In this document: positions 36,999 to 48,678 of the stretch, piece by piece
How the letters are laid out: each line of letters opens with the position of its first letter
Numbering within the stretch: position 1 is the first letter of the stretch
NCBI GenBank assembly: GCA_024220505.1
Contig: JAKZZE010000020.1
Location: 124,001 to 188,000, forward strand
Direction of reading: 5' to 3'
Origin: Rhizopus arrhizus
Taxonomy: Eukaryota > Mucoromycota > Mucoromycetes > Mucorales > Rhizopodaceae
Length of the DNA: 64,000 nucleotides
Position numbers and translations under genes: made by a program
The notes under the pieces: generated by a model
What the model was told of the DNA's origin: nothing
What the model saw: the letters and a program-made list of their open reading frames with translations, nothing else
Database searches by the model: none

Positions 36999-37788
36999 TG
37001 AAAAACAAGAAAAAGAGTAGAAAAAAAAAAAAAAAAAAAAAAAAAGCACTGCGTAAAAGTTATGCAGTTTGTTATTATTCAGCTGACTTTTACAGTTGCA
37101 CAGAAAGACTGTGTGTGCGATCTTGGGGTTGTCATACAAGAGTGCTTGAGACATGACTTTTTGAAAGGAAACGTGTAAATTTAAGAATAGAGAATATATT
37201 TAGATTAAGCCATACAAGCAAGTTTCTTTTTTTTTTTTTTGGCAACTTGTATTTCTCGCTTTTACTCTCCCTAATCAATGAACAATAATGTACGTGTTCT
37301 TTTTTTTTTTCTTCAGAAAAGAATTTTATAGTTTGCCATGAAATAAACACCTACTCTTTATCAACAGATCAATACGTTTTCCTCTGTACAACATTCAGGT
37401 TGTTGTTTTTTTAATTGTATGACAGACAAAAAGTCAATTCATTTCAAATCTCTCTCTCTCTTCACCAAAAATATAGATGATGACAGTGTTTTGTCATATA
37501 AATAGCGCTGTGTTAAAAAAAAGTATAGCACCAAATAAGTATAATATGTATTTGTTCTCTGTTTCCCTGCCAAATGATGTATATCCAATAAACAACCTCA
37601 AATTATTTAAACATTCGAGAAAGATCAAGTATCAGGGAAAATCTTGGATCAAAACAAGAAAAAGAAACAATTGAGAATGATCGGAGTGTTGGAAGTGATG
37701 AAATGTTGTTATTCGGGGAATCAAAAAAAAAAAAAAGCATAAAAGAGACACCATTTACTCTTTTCTTCTTTAATAAAAAAAAAAAAAC
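36999..37788. other. Divergent intergenic region, 790 bp
   Basis: Shared upstream region of ATG3 and phosphoglucomutase. A-runs are at about 37021-37045 and before 37789. Short frames here depend on the homopolymers. No other gene is seen. Confidence 0.45.
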
Positions 37789-39564
37789 ATGGTCAACATT
37801 CAAACAATTCCCACAAAGCCATTTGATGGACAAAAGCCTGGTACATCCGGTCTTCGAAAGCGTGTCAAGGTGTTTCAAGAAAAGAATTATACCGAAAATT
37901 TCATTCAATCCATTCTTGAGGCTATTCCAGAATCAGATGGTGGTGCAAAGGGTGCTACTTTGGTTGTGGGTGGTGATGGCCGCTATTATTCAAATGAAGT
38001 ACTTCAAGTCATTGTTAAATCAAGTGTTGCTCACGGTGTAAGTTGACTGAAAGAGGACGTGTTCGTTTATTGATGGATTGAGTAGGTATCTAAATTGATT
38101 GTGGGTCGTGATGGCATTGTCTCTACGCCTGCTGTTTCAAATATCATCCGTCAGCGAAAAGCAACAGGTGGTATCGTCTTGACTGCCTCTCATAATCCAG
38201 GTGGACCCAACAGCGACTTTGGTATCAAATACAACTGTTCTAATGGTGGTCCCGCTCCTGAGTCTGTCACCAACAGGATTTATGAAATCAGTAAAGGCAT
38301 CAAGGAGCTCAGATTGGCTGATGTTCCCAAAGTTGATTTTTCTCAATTGGGTACTCGAACAGTAGGTAATCTGACGATTGAGGTGATTGATGGTGTGGAT
38401 GATTATGTGGCATTGATGAAGTCCATTTTTGACTTTGATGCCATCAAGCAATTCTTTGCGGCCAACAAAGAGTTCAAGATGCTCTTTGATGGTATGAATG
38501 GTGTCACGGGTCCCTATGGTTATCGCCTGTTTGTTGAAGAGTTTGGGTTGCCTGAATCCAGTGTGATGCGATATAAGCCTTTGCCTGATTTTGGAGGTGC
38601 GCATCCCGATCCAAATCTGACTTATGCTCATGACCTGGTAGAGGCAGTAGAAAAGCAAGGTCTTGACTTTGGTGCTGCTTCAGATGGTGATGGTGATCGT
38701 AATATGATTATCGGTAAAAATGCATTTGTGACTCCCTCGGATAGTGTAGCCATCATTGCTCACTATGCCAAGGAAGCCATTCCTTACTTTAAAAAGAACG
38801 GTGTCAACGGTTTGGCTCGTTCCATGCCTACATCTCAAGCAGTGGATTTGGTGGCTAAAAAGATGGGTGTGGAGCACTTTGAAGTGCCTACTGGATGGAA
38901 ATTTTTTGGTAATCTGATGGATGCTGGTCGTTGCTCTATCTGTGGTGAAGAATCATTTGGTACAGGTTCAGATCATATTCGTGAAAAGGATGGTCTTTGG
39001 GCTATTTTAGGTAAGCATGATATCATGTCATCCTGTACAGTCTACTTAACCTGATCACTGCTAGCTTGGCTGAGTATCATTGCTTACGTCAATAAAAAAA
39101 AGAAGGCGGGTGTGCAAGATATTCTTCAAGAACATTACAAGATTTATGGACGCAACTTCTTTTCAAGATACGATTATGAAGAAGTAGACGGTAAAGGTGC
39201 TGAGAACATGGTGAGTCATCTTCGGGAATTGACTGAAAAGAAGGAATTGATCAACAAGACATTTGGTCCATTCACTGTAGCAGAAGCAGATGACTTTGAA
39301 TATTTGGACCCAATTGATGGTAGTGTTGCCAAAAATCAAGGTATTCGTATCATCTTCAAAGATGGTTCACGTATTGTGATGCGCCTGTCTGGTACTGGCT
39401 CACAAGGTGCTACGGTTCGACTTTATGTTGAAAAATATTCAAATGATCATTCAGAATATAAAAAGGATACTCAAGCTGCTTTGAAACCCTTGATTGATGT
39501 CGCATTGGAATTATCTCAACTCGAGAAATACACTGGACGTAAAGAACCTACTGTTATCACATAA
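37789..39564 (+). CDS. PGM2: Phosphoglucomutase
   Basis: Cytosolic enzyme interconverting glucose-1-phosphate and glucose-6-phosphate, feeding glycogen, trehalose and UDP-glucose/cell-wall synthesis. Three exons (37789-38037, 38086-39010, 39065-39564) give 557 residues, the usual size. The substrate loop KPGTSGLRKRV is near the N-terminus, and the phosphoserine loop TASHNPGG is near residue 118. The Mg-binding DGDGDR is near 285, the sugar-binding CGEESFGTGSDHIREKDG near 370, and the phosphate-binding RLSGTGSQGATVR near 498. All catalytic elements are intact. The start lies directly after a 12-A run. PGM1/PGM2 numbering cannot be decided from sequence. Confidence 0.97.
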
Positions 39565-39656
39565 ACAAAAGCATACATTCATTTCAATAAAAAGAGAGAT
39601 CATTTTCAATTAAAAAAAAAGAAGTTCGTATTCAATAATAATATTCAATGCTCTAA

Positions 39657-40574
39657 TTAAAACTTGGAATCACGCGTTCCTTTCCTTTCCTCCTTTGAAT
39701 TACGACTCCAAGGAACAATCAAACACTGGTGCCTATGATTTCATGAGGTGAGATAGATAACAAGCAAGGATCATTTACCTGGTAGTTGCTATAATGTTCC
39801 CTTGAAGGTCCCATATTTGTCCATCGATATCAAATCGATTGTTGATGATGTGATGTGCAAGAAAATGACTAATGATCTCACTGACATTCCTAATCTTTGA
39901 CTTGAATTGCACCTCCAATTGCATCGTTGGACACCAGATGGGACCACCATGGACTGAATCACCCAAGAGAGCGGGCGGGGTGATGAACATATCACACCAA
40001 AAGGGAATACTCTTGAAATCAATGGGTCTTGCGTCAATAAATTGAATGACCTGATTGATCTCTGGTTTACCCGGTCTGTCATCCTCAGCAAAGCTGTGAA
40101 CATCAAATTTAGCACTGACTTTATCTCCAATGAAAACGTAATTAAAGGGAACCAAGTGTTCCAGAGATGGCGGTTGAGGATTTTGAGTGAATACGGTCAG
40201 GCCTTGTTCGGAGTCTATATGGCCCATGGTGGTCACCGTGTGTACTTTTTCTGTCCACTCATCAGGTTGATAATCTCTAATTGTGCTCAGGGGTGATTTG
40301 ACATCTTTTTGTTTTAATACTGCGCTAACCACACAGTATCCCTTTGAACTCATCTTTTGCTCTTCAATTTCTATAATGAGATGACCGCATACTGTTTTAC
40401 GAAGGTAGAAGCAATTCATAGCTATCGGATCTGTTTGATATCTTGTAGAAAAATGGTCCATAATGCTACCAAGTATAATCGAAGCAACATAACCTAAAGT
40501 AAAGAGTTTAACTTTCTTTTTCAATCTACTTTTTCTTAATCTTTACCACCCTATAATAATAATAAAATATTAAC

Positions 40575-40616
<42 letters not shown>

Positions 40617-40807
40617 TAACAGTGTCCTATTTACATGCGGTACATCACCAATACACCATTCCTACATACAACATCAGTATTTGTTGATGTAACCCCACTC
40701 AATTTATTTACAGCATTTGCATAACCTGAAAAAATATGTTTTTCATCCTCGGTTTTTCCCAAATACTTGGTAGCAGTTACTTTATCAAATTCAAATTGAT
40801 TTGTCAT
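39657..40807 (-). CDS. Thioesterase-like (TesB/4HBT_3) protein with a 4-nt microexon
   Basis: Double hot-dog thioesterase-like protein, probably acting on acyl-CoA. Five exons are inferred: 40807-40712, 40661-40635, 40550-40547, 40493-39779 and 39732-39657, summing to 918 nt (305 residues). Exon 2 encodes EWCIGDVPH and exon 4 begins with GYVASIILGSIMDHF. The 4-nt exon GGTG joins them as PHGGYVASI, the conserved motif of the family. The intron upstream of the microexon contains a 39-nt T-run. The C-terminal exon adds RHQCLIVPWSRN, matching the usual end (LVPWSR). Without exons 1-3 the frame would begin at a TTG at 40524 and lack the N-terminus. Substrate and localisation are unknown. Confidence 0.82.
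40577..40615. repeat. Poly-T tract, 39 nt
   Basis: Lies in the intron 40634-40551 of the thioesterase gene; poly-A in the sense of the transcript. Confidence 0.9.
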
Positions 40808-41422
40808 TGCAAAATAAAGAAAGAAATCTATAAAACGTCCAGACTGTGAAGGTTTTGTTAGCGATTTTATTTTTTCACGTGTATTGTTGTGGGAAAAAAA
40901 CTTATCAATCTCTGCAGACAGTTATAACTGAGAACAAATTTTGCCCTCTTTATTTGTCTATCTTTATTTGTTTAAACATCATCTTTTTTTTTTTTTATTT
41001 CAGGTCCAATTGAACGCATAAATATAAAAATTATAAAAATGTCCGCCCGGACTAGATCAATCCCGTCAGACAGTTCATGCTTAGAAAAAAAAAAAAAATG
41101 TAAAAGGGAAAGGAATGAGTGGAGATATCAAAAGAAAATGAGAGGAATTGGATTAGTCATACAAGAACTTTCTGACCATGTGCGTGCTTGATAGGGATTT
41201 GCTTATCACAGTACAGTGAATTCATTTTTGGACTCAGTGACATCAATTTACTTTTTGAAGTGACTATAAGAATGGATTTATTTATATATAAACTAATAGA
41301 GTCCTTTTAAAATGCTTTAATTAAAAAAAGAGAGAAAGAGAAAAAGAGGATTATAGGATATGTAGGAAAAAGAGAGAGAGAAAGAGAGAGAGAGAAGCGG
41401 TTGGTATTTTGCCTTTTTTTTT
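40808..41422. other. Intergenic, 615 bp
   Basis: Spacer between two minus-strand genes with a GA-rich simple-sequence stretch at about 41331-41397 and a 14-A run near 41085. No gene is recognised. Confidence 0.5.
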
Positions 41423-42912
41423 TTATGAAATGAATACTTTTCTGAGATCTTTTAATTTACAAACATCTCCTGTTCTCGGACAAATAATTTTACCATCATT
41501 TTTAGCTGCCAGTTCATTTAATGCCTAATAAATCAAATTAGTTTATATATCTTTTTGCTTCATATCCATTACATTTTGACTGTAAACTCTTCTATTAGGT
41601 AATAACATGGGTGGATTATCTTCATTCATAATTTTTCCACTTATACGACAAACAAGTGTTGAATTGACATGGTGACTTAGGGGTAATTTCTCTGCTAATT
41701 TACCCAACGTATCGCTATCACATACTGGGCAATTGACATTTTTGTTTTCATGCTCATAGCACTGTGGTGTCTTGAGTGCTGATAGGCCAGCTTGAAGTGT
41801 AATTGACATCATTGGATGAGGTGTCAGTGAGCATAATGCGTAATAATCAGACCTAAATTGCTCAACAAGTTCTAACCATCGTTTTTCATCATAAAGGTCC
41901 TGTAGTAAAATATCAATATTTGATCATAGTCACCCTTTCTTTCTCTTTTTTTACTTTATAAGGCTGACATTGTGTATCACTTTTGTATGCTAATAATCCC
42001 ATTGCTTGACCAATTCTTACGCCTTCAATTGATTTCCAAGGTGCAAGATGTTTTTGAGCATATTTAATAGCCTCTATTCCTTTAGAAGCTCTTGCTAATT
42101 CAATATGCTCTTGTAATCTCAAATTAAATTCCAGTGTACTCTACACACATATTTGCTTAGTTTCACTTGCCATCTTTTTTAATACCTTACTTTCATCTTC
42201 TTGAGACTTGATCTATTCTCAGAACACCACTGTAAACATTCTTTACAACTGTGGCTTTCTAATGCTTGTTCTATCTTCTCAGCTTGTTCAAAAAGTTCAA
42301 TATCTACTAAATCCTAAATACAGCAAATTCATTGTCTGTTTCACTACCCTTCCTCTTTTCTTACCTCAATTTTTCCTTCTGCAGCTACGCTTTTCGCAGT
42401 TTCAGCTAGACCTTGTCGAAGCAAATAGTCAACGATAAGTCTATTCAATCTTGTTTTAGACCAAGACATGAATTCGGGTGATTTTGGTGAAGTCACTTTA
42501 TCAATTTCATTTAAATTCATCACTCTTTTTTCGATGCGTCTACTATGCTTTTCTCCTTCTTGTTTGTATTTTTCCATCTTTATATAAACTAAGTATATGT
42601 GTAGGATATATTGGAGCAACTTACTTTAAGCATCAGCTTTTTTACTTGTTTCATTAAACTATCAATCGTTTCTGCTGCTTTTTCAGTTGAAAGTTCCGCG
42701 TCATTTAAACAACCTTCAATGTTATCTTGAACAGCAATCAATTCTTTTTCCAGGTATTTGTATTCATGTTTAAATGATTTACGAAGTTGTTCATAAGGTA
42801 CCTTTAAATATGAGTATAATTTAGTTTTTTTGCAGTCAAGCTTATAATAATATTCTACTTTTATAAATGAAGGTTCAAGTTCAATAATTTGGTCTGGTTT
42901 GATGCTGTTCAT
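41423..42912 (-). CDS. GID9: GID/CTLH E3 ligase RING subunit GID9 (MAEA/FYV10)
   Basis: Subunit of the GID/CTLH ubiquitin ligase that degrades gluconeogenic enzymes on glucose shift. Six exons (42912-42625, 42577-42365, 42313-42191, 42140-41955, 41899-41573, 41524-41423) give 412 residues (MAEA 396). An N-terminal coiled coil is followed by a LisH motif (KTRLNRLIVDYLLRQGLAET), CTLH (LFEQAEKIEQALESHSCKEC), the CRA region, and a Gid-type RING-like domain (NCPVCDSDTLGKLAEKLPLS, HHVNSTLVCRISGKIM, LLPNRRVYS). The C-terminal GKIICPRTGDVC is conserved. Exon 2 is entered through an AAG acceptor chosen to keep phase. Its partner GID2 is not in the window. Confidence 0.95.
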
Positions 42913-44112
42913 TTGTTGTTTAGAAAAGAAAAAAAAAAAAAAACAGCTTGTTATTTTTTTCCCGTTTTCCTCTTTCTTACTCAGATTGAATGGCAACATT
43001 TATGCTTTATCTCACAGTCACAGTAAAGCCCTCTATTTATATTTAAAAATAATTATAAAACGATGCTTTTGTAAATAAGTAGAATACTATCTCTTTTGTA
43101 TACACTAGAAGCCAAATAGAAAGCTCATGTTAGCATGCATTATTAAGAAACTGTCTTTGAATTAAAAAAGTTCAATGCAAAATGGATTTTGAAACTCCGT
43201 TATTTCAAACAGTTGCCACTTTTTTAAGAACCCAATACCTTTCCTCATGTCATTCTTTATCTTTTTGCCATGAGGCCTTTTATTCTTTCTGTATGTGTTC
43301 ATACTGAGAAAAAAAAGAAAATTCATAAAGATAGTGAGACCAGATGAAGAGATGCAAGTGTATTATCAGTTGATTTTTGCTTCAGTAGCGTACAAACTTC
43401 AATTTGACATTGATTGTGCAAGTATAAAAATCAATATTTTTTGTGCTTGAAATACACAGTTATTATGCTACATAAGGAATGGATCATGTATTTATATAAT
43501 GAATCTTAATGCGTTGTAAAGGCTTGATGTAATAAAATATGCTAAATTCACTATTTCTATCAACTTATTAAACTGCTCAGTCAGCACGCTTTCTAGCTTG
43601 TTTTCCCTTCTTATAAAGTGAGATAGTAGACTTACAGCATATGCCAGCCCAGTTGGAAAATTTATACTTTGAAGGGATGCTACAATGACTAAATCTTTTT
43701 GGAAAAGCTGACGAAACAAATTGGCTGTAGATTGGCTTTAGATTAATCTGCCATGTGAATGATCTTGAAGTCAGCTTACAATAAGTTTGTGCATTTCGCT
43801 TATTGATTTTTATTTTGCCGTAGATTCTTTTTCATCCGTTATTAGCAAAAAATGACCATTTACTGTATTCCAGATGAATACATGCATTACTTCAATATCC
43901 TCGACACTATTCCTAATTGTGACCCTATAGATGTTGAAAAGTGCCAGGAAATTTATACGAGACGGTAGAATTAAAAGAGCATCGTTGGGAATAATCAGGA
44001 ACAAATGAGAACTTGCCTGATCCAAACTTAAAGAAGCTGTTGGACTTCAAAGGCTGTAGCAAAAGTTCGAGGTCCACACAGATCTTGCTCTCCCAAATAA
44101 GTACAAGAGCTT
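42913..44112. other. Spacer, 1.2 kb, possibly with repeat debris
   Basis: AT-rich. Minus-strand frames at 43492-43719 and 43810-44025 are short and unsupported; they may be decayed mobile DNA adjoining the transposase relic that begins near 44113. Confidence 0.35.
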
Positions 44113-45164
44113 TTAGATCTTGTTATTGAGTAAGGCCATTCGACAAAAAATGCAAGATCTATTGTTGGTACTGTTGAGCAAACAACCTAAATTTATGCCA
44201 AAAAGTACAAAGATGATAAAGAAAAACGCCTTCCTGTTAGGAACCAGGAAGTTAAATGGCAAAGGAAACTCGAGCATCAGCATGCAAATTTCCTGTGCGA
44301 TTTCTTCAGTAAAACTCCAGAAAGCAGTGCTTTGGCAGGCAAGGGTCATGTTAATTGGGATTTTTCCTGATATCAATCCGGTTACATGATCAGGTCTCCA
44401 TAAGCACCTTGTTCTGTATGCTTCTTTGACACTCGAGAAGCTAGAGCCAGTGGTTGCCGCAAACGCAGCCCCTAACACTCTCTAATTGCGCAGAGGGAAA
44501 ATTTCTTGAATGGAAGAACGACAAAAAGCATGATTTGGAAAAGCTGTGTTTTCATCAATGAAGCAGATTTCAACATGTACATTTGTAGAAACTTTGGAAA
44601 ATCCAAGAAAGACATGCCTGTCAGATCAGTTGTCCCCCTCAAACAGTGGGATCACGTTAACTATCATTGGTGCAATTTGCGACATGGGAGTGGCTGAACA
44701 AAGTCTTCACAAACCAAAGGCTGTACACAGAAAAGGTAGCAGGTTGAAGAAGAAAAGCAAGAGAGAAGATGGCAAAGCTGAAGACGTTGAGGTGAATGCT
44801 CGTGTCGGTACCCGTAGTGAGCATTTTCTGGATTTTTTGAGTAGTTTCATAGATACTCTTGATCTATGTAGCATGAAGGGCCGCCATCTTGTTATGAATA
44901 ACGCAATTATAAGATGTCTGAAGCTTAAGATTTGATTGCCTCGAGAGGTTACAGAGCTTCATGCTTATCTTTTTGAACCCAACTGAGTTGTTCTGGTCAA
45001 AAGTCAAGGGAGGCGTTAGAAGAGACTGTCTTACCACAGATGACAATTTCAGTGACAGATTTATTGATTCAACCAAGAGAGTTGCTGCGGAAGACTGTAA
45101 AAATCGGATAGATCATTCGTACTCGTTCTTTGACAGACGCATGGCCCTTGAGCCAATGTTTTAA
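44113..45164 (+). pseudogene. Tc1/mariner-IS630 transposase relic A
   Basis: Broken DDE transposase. Pieces in changing frames read SGLHKHLVLYASLTLEKLEP (about 44390-44450), WKSCVFINEADFNMYICRNF (first catalytic Asp region altered to NEAD), GVAEQSLHKPKA, NARVGTRSEHFLDFLSSFID, GRHLVMNNAIIR (normally VMDNA, so the second Asp is also lost) and NPTELFWSKVKGGVRRDCLT. At least one frameshift and an in-frame deletion between the last two blocks remove the YLPPYSP region. It cannot encode an active enzyme. The family match is by motif order. Confidence 0.8.
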
Positions 45165-45647
45165 TCATGCAGGCCTGAAAAGGATCTGCCACAAAATACA
45201 AAATACTATCCGCAAACTAAAAAGTAATGATACGCAAAATTAGAGTAAAAAAAAAAAACCAGTATGTAATCATTCTAGGTTATTAGTGTACATTCTTCAG
45301 AATTCAACGGTAGAGAAAGCAAAGTATAAAAGATTTACAAAATTGTAGACATTTCAAGTCAAGTACAAGCTAGAATAAATTATTATTGCCACGGTAGCAT
45401 CAATAATTTACATTTTTTTTAGAGCAGCCCTAATTTGTACTTGAGAAATCAATTGGGCTAATTATTTATGTAATCAAATCATTCACCATCTATTGTCACC
45501 TCAAATACAAAAAAAAAAAAGTAGACGGTCATTGTAGCCTGGAGACATACTTATCGTAGGCATTACTATCTCTTCTTGCCAACATTATGAAATTGAAAGT
45601 AGAGTGAAATAGCAGGTAGAAAGTATCACAATATGGGTTTATTCTGA
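45165..45647. other. Intergenic, 483 bp
   Basis: AT-rich, follows the transposase relic and precedes the 3' end of the C2H2 gene. Nothing is recognised. Confidence 0.45.
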
Positions 45648-46382
45648 TTAACTATGATAATTTATGAGATGATAAACCAAACCTTCTCTTGTTGCATATT
45701 TTTTTGTATGCTTGCAGTCGGGTACAATGCATTCATAAGGCTCTTCTCCGTGATGCATTTCCACAAGATGCTTTACAACATGTGTCTTTTTAGTAAATGT
45801 TTGTTTGCATGCTGGGCATATCGTCTGTGCATATATTTCACTCATCTTCTTTTCAAGTGCTGGTGGTAAGTTACTTTTTGTTTTCTTGTTTTTATTATCA
45901 CTCTCTATCGAAGAATTTATTGTCCTTTTACTTTTACTGATAATCTGTTGCTGCCGTCTATCGTATTCGAATTAGTCAACGGTAGAAATATGCAAGTAGT
46001 GTTCTTACTCTTTATCTGATACCAAAGTAGCTTGATGACCATTCAAGAGGTGATATCTTAGACCAGGTTTAGAGGAATAACTTTGTTCACAATTGTGAGC
46101 AAGGCATTGGTACGTCTTCTCACCACGATGTTGCTCTTTGAAATGTTCCTTTGCTTCTGAACGAGCTGTGAATACCTCAAAGCAACTAGGACAAGCATTA
46201 GGTGGATAGGCCTGATCGATCAACATGTTCAACATTCCTTGGAAATCGCTTGACAGCTGTCTACCCACTGATGCTTGCGGTGGTTGAAGAAAAGATAACT
46301 GAGGTTTGGGATTTTTGGGTGGATAACCGTCAATAAATACATGCTCAATCAGTTTAGTTTGGTCACTACGTTTTCGCTTCAT
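45648..46382 (-). CDS. Four-finger C2H2 zinc-finger protein
   Basis: Two exons (46382-46009 and 45957-45648) give 227 residues. There are four C2H2 fingers: CPSCFEVFTARSEAKEHF with EQH, YQCLAHNCEQSYSSKPGLRY with HLLNGH, CPACKQTFTKKTHVVKHL with EMH, and YECIVPDCKHTKKYATREG with HLINYH. Fingers 1-2 and 3-4 are similar pairs, each a short-knuckle finger followed by one with Cys-X4-5-Cys spacing, separated by a basic linker (RQQQIISKSKRTINSS). This suggests an internal duplication of a two-finger unit. The N-terminus MKRKRSDQTK is basic and may be a nuclear signal. Probably a DNA-binding protein; the target is unknown. The ATG is directly after a 24-nt T-run. Confidence 0.88.
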
Positions 46383-48678
46383 TATGCGCGTTTTTCTTTT
46401 TTTTTTTTTTTTTTTTTTTTTTCTTTGATGAAAAAACCGGGCTTGGCTTATCGAAATGGCAAAAAAAAAAAAAAAAAAAAAAAAAAATAGAAAAAGTATT
46501 TTTCATTATTTTATATCATTTCTTGATATGGCTTGATAGGTCTGATATCAAGTTTGAGATCTGACTAAGGTCCTGGTTGACCTTAGGATTTGAAATGTAA
46601 TATTCAACAAACTGTACCTGCCCTACAAAGATTTACAATGACAATTACGCATCTTATTGTCCGCTCAACCAAAAAAATTTGATTAATAGGAAAAGAAAAA
46701 TACAAGATGCAATATTTGTTTTAAAGGATCTGGATTTACTAACTTTTAATGAAATATTATGTAGCAAGGATATGAACCAATAAAGCTGAAATAAGAACTG
46801 AAAGAGCTATTAGAAAGAAAAAAGAAATTGTATTTTGTTAAAGATTTCGTAATTACCCTTCAATATTAAAATTGAGTGAATAAACGTTCATAATAAGTTA
46901 TGTTTCTACCTCAAAAGACGATCAAATAGCTTCAAAGGAAGGGAAACTTTGCTATATCAACATGAAAAGCAAAAGTTCTAGAAGAAGGCTGTTATTGCTT
47001 TGTAGTTGGTATGTTTTTTCAAAATAGAAAGCTTTATTTGTATTTAGTCTAAAATAGACACAGGGTGTTGTTACACCTTAATTGCCCAGACCGATCCAAT
47101 TTGAATAAAGTATAAAGAGCTAAAAAAATCCCTTCAGGATCAAGAAGGAGGGGGGAATGAAAGACAATATAAAAAAGTATGTGAAATCAGTGGCTTGTTT
47201 ATTAATCCAATTGAGAAAAGGAAAGTCTAGATGAGTATTTGAGGGAAAGAAGGGAGAGATCCATGGTGTTGGATGGCGTTATGCTTATGAACTTGCTTTT
47301 TTTTTTTAAGTTCAACGAGTAGACACATTAATAATTTAAAAACTTGAAGTCAATCTTTTTTAACATTTAAATTTGTAAATGTGTTTCTTAATTTTTTCTG
47401 GCTCTGTCTATACGCCTGTGTTTGTTGATGCTTATAAGTATGCTATTTAATAGAATCATTTACATTTAATCTAAAAAAAAGTCCAGTAGAAATAACCTCA
47501 ATTTTTTCTAATTTGAACCTCTTTTGAACTTTAAGGATCAATTATTTCAATCAGTGACAAAGTTATGCGGTTTCATATTAAACAAGCATTAAATCAAAGG
47601 ATTGTGTCACAGACATCAGCAGCAATCAACGCAGCCATATGCCGACAATTCCACGTTTTCCAGTTTGAAAGGTGAAGTGATCCATGCTTTAAACAAGAAA
47701 TAACGAGACTTGACGCAGAATACTTTAAACAGAGACTCAATTGTTGCAGTTAGTTAAAAAAAAAGGCTATATTTTCTCATTCTGTTTCTGACTTGGTCAC
47801 CTCTGCTGTTTTTTCATCTGATGGGGATACCGTTGCTACCTATAGCAGTTATTCTCTTTCATACCTATTTAATCGTATAACTAGGGTTCTAATAGATATT
47901 TGGAGATAGTATACGATTGGGTTAGCTGTTCAAGGGCCAGTAGTCAAATATGGTGTTTCTTGGAGAAAATGTCTTAAAAAACTAGTTTTTCTACAGAAAA
48001 AGTATAGTTTATAATGAAACTAAGAAAATATCTGAGGTTAACCAAATTCTTTTTGAGGAGGCTGTCATTACTTTGGAAAGGCAGCGTATGAACTCAGGAA
48101 AGACATCAGAAAATATAAGGGTGCTCATTTGGTCAAGTCTACAGTGTACTATTTCAAGCTTTTTATTTTAAACCTATGATCAAGGGTAATCTAGCATACA
48201 GCATCCTGGTTGTATACGATTAATATGTACACAAAATAAACATTAGCCAAATGATTATGACTATCAACTTTTTTGTATCAAAATTAATGGATATAAGATC
48301 AACCAATACGACTTGTTGGGATCAATAACATGTAAAATATGTCAAAGATTAATAATGCTCAGTATGGACCCTTCCCTTTACATGTACCAGAACATCGTCC
48401 TTTCTTGTCTTTGATTCTAACAGACATTCTTTTTTTTTGCATTTTACTTTACTTGTAATTAAACTAATCTGATAGTATTTATTTCTTCTAACATAATGTA
48501 ACTAAAATCGAAACTCTTGACTTCCCTTTGAATGATATAACTTCATTTACTTTGTTTCATAAAAGGAAATAAAGGGATCAACACTTTATTTCGGGATATA
48601 AAAAAAGGAATTTATACAAATGATGCTTCATTTCCAATTTTACACAAAAACCTTTTTTTTTTTTTATTCTAGTACAGA
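46383..48678. other. Intergenic region, about 2.3 kb, with possible repeat debris
   Basis: AT-rich with T- and A-runs at 46389-46421 and 46461-46487. Around 47590-48180 the composition is less AT-rich and short frames (ERQRMNSGKTSENIRVLI near 48080) look like eroded coding DNA, perhaps a dead transposon. No intact gene or RNA is recognised. Confidence 0.4.

Noticed and set aside
37132..37350. 72-residue minus-strand ORF upstream of phosphoglucomutase
   Set aside because: Low-complexity Lys/Phe content from homopolymers and lies in the shared ATG3/PGM promoter.
41331..41400. GA-rich tandem stretch as a possible regulatory GAGA element
   Set aside because: Looks like ordinary purine microsatellite in a spacer; similar tracts occur elsewhere in the window.
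43492..44025. Two minus-strand ORFs near the mariner relic
   Set aside because: Short, no recognisable motifs, composition like repeat debris; not called as genes.
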